Origin: Buddleja alternifolia
Taxonomy: Eukaryota; Streptophyta; Magnoliopsida; Lamiales; Scrophulariaceae
NCBI GenBank assembly: GCA_019426215.1
Contig: CM033402.1
Location: 682,001 to 746,000 of the forward strand
DNA: 64,000 nt
Direction: 5' to 3'
Both the position numbers and the translations under genes were made by a program. This document shows positions 49,701 through 61,105 of the stretch, piece after piece. Numbering within the stretch: the stretch's first letter is position 1; the number at the start of each line of letters is the position of its first letter. Below the pieces are notes generated by a model, which was not told the origin of the DNA, made no database searches, and saw only the letters and a program-made list of their open reading frames with translations.

Positions 49701-51168
49701 TTTTTTTAATGGCTCGACAAATCTCTTCACCTACTACATGCCATGCTTTTTTAAAGAAAGCAGCAGTAAAACCATCCGGTCCCGATGCCTTATCATTAGG
49801 AAATGAAAACATCACATCCTTAATTCCAGAATCCTCAACATCTTTCACCATATTAATAGAGTCACCCTGTGTCAATTTATTCCAAACAAAACATTCAAAA
49901 TCAGGAAGCACTAAATCCGGTTCGTGAATATTTGTGCCCAACAATTGGGTATAAAAATTCACAATTTCATCCCTGATTCCTCGCATATCCGTGATCTCTT
50001 GCCCATTATTATCCTCCAGCCGATAGATTCTCGATTTAGCTCTAAACACCGCTATTTTTTTGAAAAAATATGATGTACATTGGTCACCGTCTCTTAGCCA
50101 ATTGGTTTTGGCCCTTTGATTTAAGAAAGACCTTTCTGCTTGAACTGCAAGAGCAAATATGTATCTACAAAATTTTTCAAGCTGTTGTAGGTCAATATCG
50201 AGGGAAAACTTAGCTAGAAATTCTTGCGAGGTCTCCAATTTTTTTTTCGATGCAACCACTTTCAACTATAAATTTTCCTTTTGTTTGCGTATTTGCTTGA
50301 ACACTGGTTTCAATCCTTTAAGTTTCTTAGTAATCAAGTACATGTGAATCCCCACTATATTATTATTCCATACCTTACTCACAATACTCAGAAAATTTGG
50401 GTCATTCACCAAAAAATTGTCAAACCGGAATATGTTTCCCATAGGGCTATGAATATCACCAAATGATAGAACGATAGGATTATGATTAGAAGTTCTGGAC
50501 GGTGCACTAAGATATGCCGTACTTGGGTACTCAAGCAACCATACAAGGTTTGCAATTATACGATCCAATCGCTTCCAAATCCGTCCTAAGCCTCCCCTAT
50601 TATTGCACCACGTATAAAGTGCACCTTGCATTGGCACGGTTATAAGGTCTGAAGCCACCATGCATGCCTGGAAGTCAAATTGCCCTGAAGATTCTTCAAC
50701 CCCACCTAACACCTCACTTTCATCAAGACTAGTATTAAAGTCTCCAAGCAAGATCCATTCTCTATCCGCCATTTCCTCAGAAGTTTAGAAAATATTATCC
50801 CATAAATCCCTTCTTTCATCTGCAGTATTAAATGTGTATATGAAAGATACAAACATATAGGAATTAAATTTAAAAGATTTAACACGACAATGTACGACCT
50901 TATTTGATGAATCAAGAATATCCACTACCATTTCTCCCGGATCCCAGCATATCCAAATTCGATTTCCAGGGCCCCCATCAACATAATCACTGAACCAATG
51001 CCAATTATGTTTTATTTGATGCGTGATCTCTCCACATTTCCTAGCTGTTACTCTAGTCTCAACGAACCCACATAATCGAAGTTTAAAATCATGAATAATA
51101 TCAGAAGCAGCCCTTTGATGTTCGACTTTGTTTAGTCCCCTTGTATTCCAACAAGCTAATGGAATCAT
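46780..51168 (-). pseudogene. LINE ORF2: endonuclease, reverse transcriptase, zf-RVT (broken)
   Basis: Endonuclease domain from 51,168 (CWNTRGLN, ET in GFVETR, GDFN, RLDR, SNHNPI). Reverse transcriptase follows from about 49,900 (PNDKASGPDGF, LISLIPK, FRPIACCNVLYK, VDLMKAYD) and continues after an insertion with RQGDPISPYLF, the FADD active site (AFADDLLLF) and SYAGRLQLIK. The C-terminal zinc-containing region (zf-RVT) is at 47,490-46,780. Breaks: in-frame stops at 50,787-50,785, 50,268-50,266 and 47,542-47,540, an insertion at about 48,605-49,335, and a frameshift near 47,480. Non-LTR elements use these activities for target-primed reverse transcription. Confidence 0.85.
48605..49335 (+). 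repeat. insertion inside the LINE reverse transcriptase
   Basis: About 0.73 kb that interrupts the RT frame between the KAYD motif side and the HPKF..WIKEC side. The plus strand ends CCACCCCTCTCTTAGGCAAT..., which looks like the 3' part of a copia-type LTR. I could not find clean TG/CA termini or a target duplication, so its class is uncertain. Confidence 0.55.
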
Positions 51169-51629
51169 TGACTACCCTTAGCAAGGGCTTTTTCACTTAT
51201 AGCGCCCTTAAATTCCTTCTCTGTAACCTCACAATTATCTATTTTATGGTTTTCCTCCTCGTGAGTATTATCAGCATCTTCCTGAATTTTCCCTATATTA
51301 CTCGAGTCATCTTCTTCGAGAACATGCTCAACTAGACTTGCAAATTTATTCTCAAGAGGTATTAACCCTTCTTGTTCATCTTCGGATTTTTCTTCACTGC
51401 TCTTACCTAAACGTGCACCATCTTTCAGGACCTCATTTGCCTCGTGAATTTTTTCCTTGTCCTGATTTTTAGGATTAGAAACCTTAATCCATTCTCCAGT
51501 AGCCTCCTTTGATTTCAACTTATCATCTTTAGTTTGAATTTTTGGTACATATATCTGTATAGGGGAACGACTATTCTTAAGCACAGACGGGCAAGCTTTG
51601 CTCAGATGACCATACGATTTGCATTCCAT
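51165..51629 (-). pseudogene. LINE ORF1, C-terminal part
   Basis: About 150 codons beginning at the truncation point. It shows a zinc-knuckle remnant (CKSYGHLSKAC) and then a long acidic, lysine-rich hydrophilic tail without a known fold. ORF1 proteins of this type bind LINE RNA. Its stop overlaps the ORF2 start as ATGA (51,168-51,165). Confidence 0.75.
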
Positions 51630-51894
51630 GCATATGATCTATATTTTTTGAGTCTTTTTCTTTTATACTTGGTCGAGTTTTGCCCTTAAAAATTTCGAAG
51701 CAATGTAGCCGTGCGAAATTAGTTTAATAGGCTTTGTAGAGGTGTATTTCTTGAGACTATCTACACCTTAAGTAGGAGAAATATATTCCTTAAAGATAAC
51801 ATCTTTAAATGTGTGCCTAACTTATTGTTTTCATAAGAAATGGAAGGATATGGAAATGTTGTGTAGTTCATGCAATAAAATGAGGATTGATAAT

Positions 51895-52922
51895 TGTTGA
51901 AAAAAAATGGATTTTAAAAGTTATACAAAGAGTGTGTTTCACCACTTTTGTGTACGAAATTTGAACACCGTACGTATTCTGGATACAAAAGATTATTGGA
52001 TAATCTTAATCTACGTTCCGAGTAGATGAGATTAGCATTTCGAATTTCTCAATTCGGACTTGTAACGAATGAGAAATTAAGTGCTAAAGTGAGGTGTTTG
52101 AACTTGTGTATCCCACATAGGATATAAATCACTATTCAAGTGGGTTTATAATTCCTTACCTCAAGACAAGGGTTTGGCCCTTGGGTCATCCACTTTGGGC
52201 CTTTGTGTGAAAGGGGGAAGAGCTATGCAATTGTGTCTAGGCCCAATTTCTTAGCTCCTCACTCGGGCGGTCCGGTGGACCGGACCGGACCACGGGCTCG
52301 AGCTCGGGCCGGGTCATGGGCCATGGCCCTGGGCCTTGGTCTTGTGGGCTTGGGTCTCTCTATTATTCTTTTTGGACAAAAGTTTAATTGGGCTTTCCAG
52401 AAAATCCAACAAAACTAAATTTGATTTTATTAAATCAATTTGAATTAATAAAATGCTAGCCACATTTTTTTTAATTCAAATTAAATTTAAATTCAGCCTT
52501 CTAGAAGACTGTTTCATAACAGCCATAACATCTGATTTATTTGTGCTGTTACAAAAATGGTTAATGGCAGAATTAAATTTCTGATTTAATTATATCAGAT
52601 TTTTCACCTATATAAAGGGGTCCTCCAGCAATCTGAAATTCACACCAACTCAAACACATTCTCTCTAGTGTTCTTGAGTTCATCATATCATCATCAAACA
52701 TTTCTTGAGTTTTTCAGTAGTTTAGTAAAGTTCGATTTTTTCTGAAATTGAAGTGGTTCAATCTTCAGAAAAGGTTTCGTTGTATCTTGGGACACGTTTT
52801 GTCAAAGCCAGTACCACCTATAGCCGGGGCAATTTCGTGTTAAGGATAGAGTTAATTCTCGCCTCGAAACACTCTCATCCTTTTCTTGCATTTTTCAAAT
52901 TGTTCATTAAATTTGATCAACA
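51895..52922 (+). repeat. copia 5' LTR
   Basis: 1,028 bp. TATA box TATATAAAG at 52,609. It contains a GC-rich stretch (GGACCGGACCGG) near 52,280. It is very similar to the 3' LTR, with scattered substitutions and indels, and is about 30 bp shorter in the GC-rich part. Confidence 0.93.
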
Positions 52923-52924
52923 AA

Positions 52925-52938
52925 CTTAACACGAAATT
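52925..52938 (+). promoter_or_regulatory. candidate primer-binding position complementary to the LTR
   Basis: CTTAACACGAAATT starts two bases after the LTR end and is the exact reverse complement of AATTTCGTGTTAAG at 52,831-52,844 within the LTR. No TGG-starting tRNA-type primer site is seen here. See finding. Confidence 0.5.
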
Positions 52939-52977
52939 TTGTTTCTGTTGATTCAAATTTTTTCGAAAAATCTGAAA

Positions 52978-55900
52978 ATGGCAAACCGTGATGATGTTGC
53001 AGCTGCTGCTAATACTCTAGACTTCGACCTTGGTCCTGGAACAGGCCTTGGTCTCGGCGTTGGTTCTGGTTCAGGGCTGGGTCCTGGTTCCGGTTCAGGT
53101 TTTGGTTCCGGTTCAGGACTGGGTCCTGGTTCCGGTTCAAGTTTCGATTTCGGTTTAGGGCTGGGTCCTGGTTTCGGTGCTGGGTTTGGTTCCGGATCTG
53201 GCTTTGGTTCTGGTGGGGGCGCCGGGTTAGGCTCCGGTTCAGGACTAGGTCCTGGTTCCGGGTCTGGCTCTGGTCCGGTTCCTCCATTTGTTCCTATGGC
53301 TAACCCGGTGAAACCGGCTCAAGCTGAAAAGCCATTCAAGTTCAGCGGGGCTGACTTTAAGAGGTGGCAGCAAAAGATGCTGTTCTAGCTTACGACTCTG
53401 AGCCTAGCAAGGTACTTAAGAGAAGACGCTCCCTATGTCTCGGCTGAGTCAACTGATAGCCAACTACGGATGGCTTATGATTCTTGGATCCAAGGTGATT
53501 TCCTTTGTAGGAATTACCTACTCGATGGATTATGTGACTCACTTTACAGCGTCTTTCAAGAAGTGAAGTCTGCCAAAGACCTCTGGGAGGCACTGGATAA
53601 GAAGTATAGAACTGACGATGCCGGACTGAAAAAGTTCGTGGTCGCGAATTTCTTAGACTTCAAAATGATGGACTCCAAGTACGTCACGAGCCAAGTCCAA
53701 GAGCTTCAAATAATAATTCATGAAGTTCACGCTGAAGGGATGGCTCTAAGTGAATCCTTCCAAGTAGCTTCAGTTATAGAGAAATTACCGCCCTCGTGGA
53801 GGGATTTCAAGAATTACTTGAACCACAAGAAGAAGGAAATGGGTCTAGAAGACTTGGTTGTCCGACTCAAAATAGAGGAAGACAATCGGGGCTCTGATAA
53901 GAAGCCTCAAGTGCAGGCGATGGCAAACATTGCCGAAGTTCCGGAAGGCTCCAACCGGAAGAGAAAGTTCCAGGGGAAACCCAAAGGAAATACCCAGAAA
54001 AAGCAAACTGGGAAAAGAAAGACGAAACAGGGAAATGGCTGTTTCAACTGTGGCCGTCCGGATCATTGGGCTAGAGACTGCAAAGAGCCCAAGAAGAATA
54101 AGTCTCAAGGGCAAGGTTCTGGTCAGAACCAGAACAAAGGCAAGCAGATTCAGAACCAGGCTTCAAACCAGGTTCACTTGGCTGTTGATGACGTCAAGGG
54201 CATCAACGAAATGATCGATGACCTATCTGACAATAGGGTCCCACTAGACTTGTCTGAACTCGATCTCACCGCTGTTGTGTTCGAGACAAATCTGGTGGAC
54301 AACCCAAGGGAGTGGTTCATCGACACTGGGGCAACCCGCCACATCTGTTCTGATAAGGAGGCGTTCTAATCTTACTCTCCTTCTGATGGGCGAAAACTGT
54401 ATATGGGAAACTCTGCCACTTCTCCGGTTCTAGGAATTGGCAAAGTGGTGCTGAAGATGACCTCCGGGAAAGAGCTGACTCTGACCGAGGTGCTACATGT
54501 TCCTGATATTCGCAAGAATCTGGTATCAGGATCTGCCCTAGTGAAGAACGGGTTCAAGCTAGTGTTTGAGGCAGATAGGTTTTCATTTACAAAGCATGGA
54601 ATTTACGTAGGAAAAGGTTACCTAGAACAAGGCCTTTTTAAAATGAATGTAATGAACGTTATTCGCGCTGTTGTAACCGAAATTGATGATAATAAAATTA
54701 CATTTTCTGCTTACTTGCTTGAGTATTCAAATTTATGGCATGTTAGACTAGGACATGTGAACTTTAATACTATGCGAAGACTAATAAATTTAAATTTATT
54801 ACCAACCTTCAAAGTTGATACGCAACACAAATGTGAAATTTGTGTTGAAGCGAAACTAGTCAAACTACCGTTTCCCTCAGTGGAAAGGAACTCCGCACCT
54901 CTAGAACTTATTCACAGTGATATCTGTGATTTAAAGTTTGTGCAAACTAGAGGTGGGAAAAAGTATTTCATTACATTCATAGATGATTGCACAAAGTATT
55001 GTTATGTGTATTTACTTAAAAGTAAAGATGAAGCGCTTGGAGCGTTTACACATTACAAAACTGAAGTTGAGAATCAACTTGGGAAAAAAATAAAAGTTAT
55101 CCGAAGTGATAGAGGTGGAGAATACGGAGCGCCTTTTGATGAATTCTGTACCAACTCTGGAATTATTCATCAAACAACGGCACCATATTCACCTCAATCA
55201 AATGGTGTTGCTTAACAAAAAAATCATACTCTTAAAGAAATGATGAATGCGATGTTGATAAATTCTGGATTACTTCAAAATTTGTGGGGGGAGGCGATCC
55301 TCTCCGCCAATTATATTCTTAATAAAATTCCCCACAAAAGTAGGAGTGAGACTCCTTACGAACTCTGGAAAGGTCACAAACCTTCATACAAGTACCTCAA
55401 AGTGTGGGGGTGTTTGGCTAAGGTCAAAGTACCCAAACCCAAACAAGTTAAGATAGGACCTAAAACTATTGATTGCATATTCATCGGTTATGCACTTAAT
55501 AGTAGCGCCTATCGATTTCTGGTACATAAATCTGAAATTTCTGAGATTCAAGAAGGTACCATCATGGAATCTAGAAATGCTTCGTTCTTTGAGGATATCT
55601 TTCCAAATAAGGAAAGAACTGAACAAGATCTTCTTAAAAGAACACATGAAGCATCTACGAGTAGTTCTAATCCCGGGGATGTAGAACCACGGCGTAGTAA
55701 AAGGGCAAAAGTTCCTAAATCATTCGGTCCCGATTTTGTATCATATACATTAGAAGGGGAACCTAGAACGATTAAGGAAGCTTTGTCCAGTCCAGATGCT
55801 CAACTCTGGAAAGAGGCTATCAAAAGTGAAATTGAGTCTATTATGCACAACCATACCTGGGAGTTGGTTGATCTTCCAAAGGGAAGTAAGCCTTTAGGCT

Positions 55901-57072
55901 GTAAATGGATTCTCAAACGAAAATATAAAACCGATGGATCTATTGATAAGTATAGGCCCGTCTGGTAGTCAAAGGATACCAAAAAACAGAGGGTCTGGAT
56001 TTCTTTGATACTTATTCTCCAGTAACGAGAATAACATCCATAAGATTATTCATCGCTATTGCCGCGCTGCATAACCTTGAGATACATCAAATGGATGTTA
56101 AGACTGCGTTTCTGAACGGAGAATTAGAAGAAGAAATATATATGGAACAACTCGAGGGGTATGTTGCTCCTAGACAGGAGAAAAAGGTGTGTAAACTTGT
56201 AAAGTCCTTGTATGGACTTAAACAAGCGCCAAAGCAGTGGCATGAAAAATTTGATAACATCATGTTATCAAATGGTTTCAAGATAAACGAGTGCGACAAA
56301 TGCGCGTATGTTAGACAAACACATAACGCATATGTTGTAGTGTGTCTCTATGTCGATGACATGCTAATTATGGGTAGTAATCATGAAATCATCATGAATA
56401 CTAAAGGAATGTTAAAGAAGAACTTTGACATGAAAGATATGGGGTTGGCAGATGTCATACTTGGGATTAAAATCTTAAGAACATTTGAAGGAATCATACT
56501 GTCACAGTCTCATTATGTTGAGACAGTTCTGAAAAAATTCCTTCCCAGCGACAGTGCGATTGTTAAGACGCCAGTAGACATGAGCGTTCACCTAAGTAAA
56601 AACTATGGCGAACCCGTGTCACAGTTAGAGTATGCTAGGGTCATTGGGAGTTTAATGTATATCATGAACTATACCCGCCCCGATCTAGCTTACTCTATGT
56701 GCACTGGAAGGCCTTAACTAGAGTACTTAACTACTTAAAGTACACAAAGAGCTTTGGATTACGCTACTCAAGATATCCAGCTGTAATACAAGGATACATC
56801 GATGCTAATTGGATATCAGACACAAATGACTCTAAATCCACGAGTGGGTATATTTTTACCATCGGTGGTGGAGCGGTGTCATGGAAATCATCTAAGCAAA
56901 CTTGCATAGCTCGATCCACAATGGAATCAGAATTCATAGCTTTAGACAAAGCTAGTGAAGAAGTTGAGTGGCTACGAAATTTCTTAGAAGATGTTCCCTG
57001 TTGGGAAAAACCAGTGCCCCCTATCTTAATTCATTGTGACTGTCAGTCGGCAATTGGTAGGGTGCAAAATAG

Positions 57073-57111
<39 letters not shown>

Positions 57112-57262
57112 CAATACCATTAAACAATTGATCTCTAACGGAATAATTTCCATTGATTATGTGAAATCAAAGGAGAATATTGCAAATCCTTTGACGAAAG
57201 GATTGCCTAGAGATCAAGTAGAATACCTATCAAGAGGAATGGGGTTAAAGTCTACAAATTAA
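52978..57262 (+). pseudogene. copia gag-pol polyprotein gene (broken)
   Basis: ATG at 52,978. Gag has a Gly/Ser/Leu-rich N-terminus, then the capsid-like region (FKFSGADFKRWQQKM, GLCDSLYSVFQEVKSAKDLW) and a zinc knuckle CFNCGRPDHWARDC (54,040-54,081). The protease motif is DTGATRHIC near 54,322. Integrase has [22 protein letters not shown] and SDRGGEY. Reverse transcriptase has DVKTAFLNGEL, SLYGLKQAP and YVDDM (56,349). RNase H has TMESEFIAL and the final TKGLPRD. Breaks: stop codons at 53,386 (TAG), 54,367 (TAA) and 55,213 (TAA); a 1-nt frameshift near 55,953; and loss of roughly 40-50 bp with a frame change near 56,690. The element cannot encode its own polyprotein. Confidence 0.93.
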
Positions 57263-57830
57263 AGAATGGACACAGTGGTAACCCAACCATGTTGACTGGA
57301 GATCCCAAGATCTTGGTTCAATGGGACAACTAAACTGTGAATATTCAGGAAGGCACTTAAGAGTTTAATTCACGTAAACACTAAACCCATTGCCTATGAT
57401 AAAGAAGTGCAACCTGCAAGTTGTAGCAAAGGTTAAGCTGGGCTTTTAATGATTCCTACACTGTCTAAATGAAGTGGAGTATGACAGGATACTCTTAATT
57501 AGGAAGTCACCTATGTAGGTATGAGATGTAGGTCACCTCAACATTGAGTAAAATGTAAACACTACTGAAACCAAGAGGGGGTGCCACGGCCAAAATGGAC
57601 CCAACCATGAGAACTGAAAAACTGCTGAAAGTTTATTATGTGAATATCGTTGTCTGGGTTTACACGAACGGCTGACCAATTCAAGACATCACGTTCATTG
57701 GGTAGTCTAGTAAATCCGATGATATTTCACTAAGAAAGGTTCAAAACCAAAAGTTACCTCTTCTGATGTGATAAACTTTCAATCGAAATCTCAAGAGCAT
57801 GCATTGCATTAATTTGCATTAATTTCATTC

Positions 57831-57841
57831 GTGTGGGGGAT
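57831..57841 (+). promoter_or_regulatory. copia polypurine tract
   Basis: GTGTGGGGGAT immediately before the 3' LTR, the expected plus-strand priming site. Confidence 0.7.
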
Positions 57842-58899
57842 TGTTGGAAAAAAATGGATTTTATGAGTTTTACAAAAAGTGTGTTCCACCACTTTTTGTA
57901 CGAAATTCGAACACTGTACGTATCTGGGATACAAAAGATTATTGGATAATCTTAATCTACGTTCCGAGTAGATGAGATTAGCATTTCGAATTTCTCAATT
58001 CGGACTTGTAACAAATGAGAAATTAAGTGCTAAAGTGAGGTGTTTGAAATTGTGTATCCCACATAGGATATAAATCACTATTCAAGTGGGTTTATAATTC
58101 CTTACCTCAAGACAAGGGTTTGGCCCTTGGGTCATCCACTTTGGGCCTTTGTGTGAAAGGAGGAAGAGCTATGCAATTGTGTTGAGGCTCAATTTCTTAG
58201 CTCCTCACTCGGGTGGTCCGGTGGACCGGACCGGACCTCGGACCACGGACTCGGGCTCGGGCCGGGTCATGGGCCGTGGGCCTTGGTCTTGGTCTTGTGG
58301 CTTGAGGTGTTTGGTGTGGGTTTGGGCTTGGGCTTCTCTATTATTCTTTTTGGACAAAAGTTTAATTGGGTTTTCCAGAAAATCCAACAAAGCTAAATTT
58401 GATTTTATTAAATTAATTTGAATTAATAAAATGCTGGCCACATTTTTTTTTAATTCGAATTAAATTTAAATTCTGCCTTCTAGAAGACTATTTCATAACA
58501 GCCATAACATCTGATTTATTTGTGCTGTTACAAAAATGGTTAATGGCAGAGTTAAATTTCTAATTAATTCTATCAGATTTTTCACCTATATAAATGGGTC
58601 CTCTAGCATTCTGAATTCACACCAACTCAAACACATTCTCTCTAGTGTTCTTGAGTTCATCATATCATCATCAAACATTTCTTGAGTTTTCCAGTAGTTT
58701 AGTAAAGTTCGATTTTTTCTGAAATTGAAGTGGTTCAATCTTCAGAAAAGGTTTCGTTGTATCTTGGGACACGTTTTGTCAAAGCAGGTACCATCTATAG
58801 CCGGGGCAATTTCGTGTTAAGGATCGAGTTAATTCTCGCCTCGAAACACTCTCATCCTTTTCTTGCATTTTTCAAATTGTTCGTTAAATTTGATCAACA
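57842..58899 (+). repeat. copia 3' LTR
   Basis: 1,058 bp, TGTTGG...CAACA, TATA-like TATATAAAT at 58,587. Its GC-rich part has extra GACCTCGGACCACGGACTCG-type sequence compared with the 5' LTR. Confidence 0.93.
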
Positions 58900-59016
58900 A
58901 TAATTTGATGTATAAATAGAATATTGTCATATGTTTTATATCAATGCATTTTTCAGATTTTCTAATGCGGAATTAATGACTTGTTATCTTAGAAAAAAGT
59001 AAAAAGGGCAAAACAA

Positions 59017-59042
59017 TGCGCAACCGGGGAATCGAAGCCCCG
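59017..59042 (-). other. tRNA T-arm-like fragment
   Basis: On the minus strand, CGGGG, a loop with TTCGATT, and CCCCG are followed by GTTGCGCA, like the T arm and 3' acceptor of a tRNA. No D arm or anticodon arm is recognisable upstream, so this is not a working tRNA; it may be a tRNA-derived fragment. Confidence 0.3.
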
Positions 59043-59273
59043 TCAGTATGTCGAATTTGGGAATTATATTAATTCTTATATATTAAACAAATTGCAAATT
59101 CTGGTTATAGAAACTAACTCAATTGACCTTCAGTGTATTTTTCATTCATATTAATAACGTGTAATAAATAAATTTAATATAAATTACAGATGCTAGTAAG
59201 AGAATATAACTTTACATCCAAATGTTAATAAAATAAATCATGTGAGTGGAAAAACTGTCGCTTTGGCCCGGAG

Positions 59274-59393
59274 CGGATCTTCTATCCCACAATAGTATCA
59301 CAGTGGGATTGACAAGTGTTCATTCAATTTGAATTATTATTAACAATTTTTTTAAATTGACACTTGTTACACCATTGTGGGATAGAAAATCCG
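59274..59393. mobile_element. short inverted-repeat MITE
   Basis: 120 bp with outer arms CGGATCTTCTATCCCACAAT and its near complement, and a second, inner inverted pair (TTGACAAGTGTTCA / AATTGACACTTGTTA). It is absent from the corresponding place in segmental unit A. It belongs to the same family as the palindrome at 2,929. Confidence 0.75.
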
Positions 59394-59785
59394 TTATGCC
59401 TTTGGCAGAGTCCTGAATTTAAATCTTTAATACAGATATTGTTAGAATAAATCGATAATAAAAACATAAAGGTCAAACGACACAAGAATTTAAGTGGTTC
59501 AGTCCATGAGAGAGAATAGAGTATTTCACTATTAACGAAAAAGGTACAGAATACAGTGAATGTCAAAAGTATGAACTAAATCTAGTATTGAATTTTCTCC
59601 TCTTTCGATTTAGCTTTTTGATAATGAGTCTTCTCTGTAATTTAGAACCTAAGACTTTAAGCATATCACAAGAGATATGTTCTAGAATTATTGAGTTTTT
59701 AGTTAAAAAAAAATTGTGAAACAAGTAGCTAAATGATAACGACAATAGGTGAAAAAATACGACATTTCGTGACGCATGCACATAT

Positions 59786-60591
59786 TGTAGACAAATAAAA
59801 TTTGTAGCCAATTAAATGGCGACACATGTAAATTAATATCAAATAAACTCATTTATTTATATTTAAGGATTTAATAAAATTTTATCCTTAAATTAGATAA
59901 TTGAATAATTAATATTTAAATACTTTTTGCATTTGCCAATTATGAGGTGCCATGTGGCAATTTAACCATAATTAAATCAAATCAACCACTTAAATATGGT
60001 AGTGATTGCTAATTAAATAATGGTGATTTTGGAAAAGTTTTTCACCCCTACAACTATAAATAGGGGTTCAAATTCAAGGATTCATGGACCAATTCACCAA
60101 TTCACAAGTGCATTTGAGCAAGAGAAGACAAGAGAAGTTCCCAAATTCTCTCTACAAGTTCTTCAAATTCAAGAAGGCGTTCAAGGCAAACTTCAAGGCG
60201 TTCTAAGCAAAATTCATCAAATTATAACATTTGATTCGAGATTAAGGTGCTAAATCCTCGAATAAACGTTATAGAAGTTCAAATCAAGTTAAAGGAAGAT
60301 CAAAGCGACGAGTCAACCTTGAAGCTTTCAACTTTCCCAAATCATTTACATCGTTTGATCTGAGATTAAGCTATCGAGCCCTCGCATCAACGTTATAAAT
60401 ATTCAAATCCACATTGGAGAAGATCAAAGAAGCGATTTCTGCTCCAATATTCAAATCAAAGTTCTTGAAGTGAAGAATCAGAGGATAAATAATTAGAGAT
60501 TTGTACTCATTAAATCGTTTGATTCAATTAAATATATTTTGTACAACATTTCTTGTTTGTTAAATTGCAGACTTAAAATTTATTGTTTACA
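59786..60591 (+). mobile_element. solo LTR (806 bp) with 5-bp target duplication
   Basis: TGTAGACAAAT...TTGTTTACA, flanked by CATAT on both sides (59781-59785, 60592-60596). A TATA-like ACTATAAATAGGGG lies near 60,053. The corresponding place in unit A (about 41,070-41,095) lacks it. No internal coding part is left, so it arose by LTR-LTR recombination. Superfamily not assigned, perhaps gypsy. Confidence 0.85.
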
Positions 60592-61105
60592 CATATGTCA
60601 AGTAATAATCCCGAAAGTCGCTGGTTCGATCTTCTCCTAACTAATTACCTTATTTTTCAATTACTACTATTAAATATTGAAATGACCAAAATAACAATGA
60701 CCAAAAAATAAACGAAAGAATACGTAACCATTTCTGTTTTCTCAATGAAACAATCACTTTAATACAGTTTTTTAAATTTTTTGCTACTTTATCTAGGCTC
60801 ATTGACTCAAAATTGTGAAAAAATCCGTCTAATTTGGTCACACTTAACTGATTTGATGGTGAATATCTCAACACTTTCATACAATTAAGTTCTCTCGGTC
60901 AATACCAAAGCTGAGCAAGGTTTTCTCCAAATTTGTGTCCTTTTTCTAGAGATTTGCGATTAGACGTACAAGTTGAGTAGACGCTTGAACTCTGTTATTT
61001 TGTTAATCAACTCGCAAGTTTATTAATATTTTTAATCATTTTATATTTAATAATATATTTGTGTATCCATAATAAACAAATATTAAATAATATAATACAA
61101 CGAAT

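Larger units (their letters stand above)
46346..51638 (-). mobile_element. 5'-truncated LINE retrotransposon
   Basis: About 5.3 kb on the minus strand. It has an A12 tail (T-run at 46,346-46,357 on the plus strand) and a target duplication of about 11 bp, CTATATTTTTT at 51,639, with a slightly expanded copy at 46,339. It sits inside the LTR-like repeat R; the uninterrupted copy at 22,740 shows the empty site. The 5' end begins within ORF1. ORF2 has nonsense codons, a frameshift and a 0.7-kb insertion, so the element is dead. Left of ORF2, 46,358-46,779 is 3' untranslated sequence. Confidence 0.88.
51895..58899 (+). mobile_element. Ty1/copia LTR retrotransposon, complete structure, broken coding region
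   Basis: 7,005 bp bounded by LTRs with TGTTG...CAACA ends and flanked by the perfect 5-bp duplication ATAAT (51890-51894, 58900-58904). The domain order protease, integrase, reverse transcriptase, RNase H defines the copia superfamily. A polypurine tract (GTGTGGGGGA, 57,831) precedes the 3' LTR. It inserted at the left edge of segmental unit B. Coding breaks are listed under the gag-pol entry. Confidence 0.95.

Noticed and set aside
52203..52418. Open frame of 71 codons in the 5' LTR and its counterpart in the 3' LTR
   Set aside because: It lies in the LTR upstream of the TATA box, differs in frame between the two LTRs because of indels, and has no homology.
53009..53287. Open frame of 92 codons on the minus strand rich in Asn, Gln and Arg
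   Set aside because: It is the antisense shadow of the Gly/Ser-rich repeat in Gag; no start context or homology.
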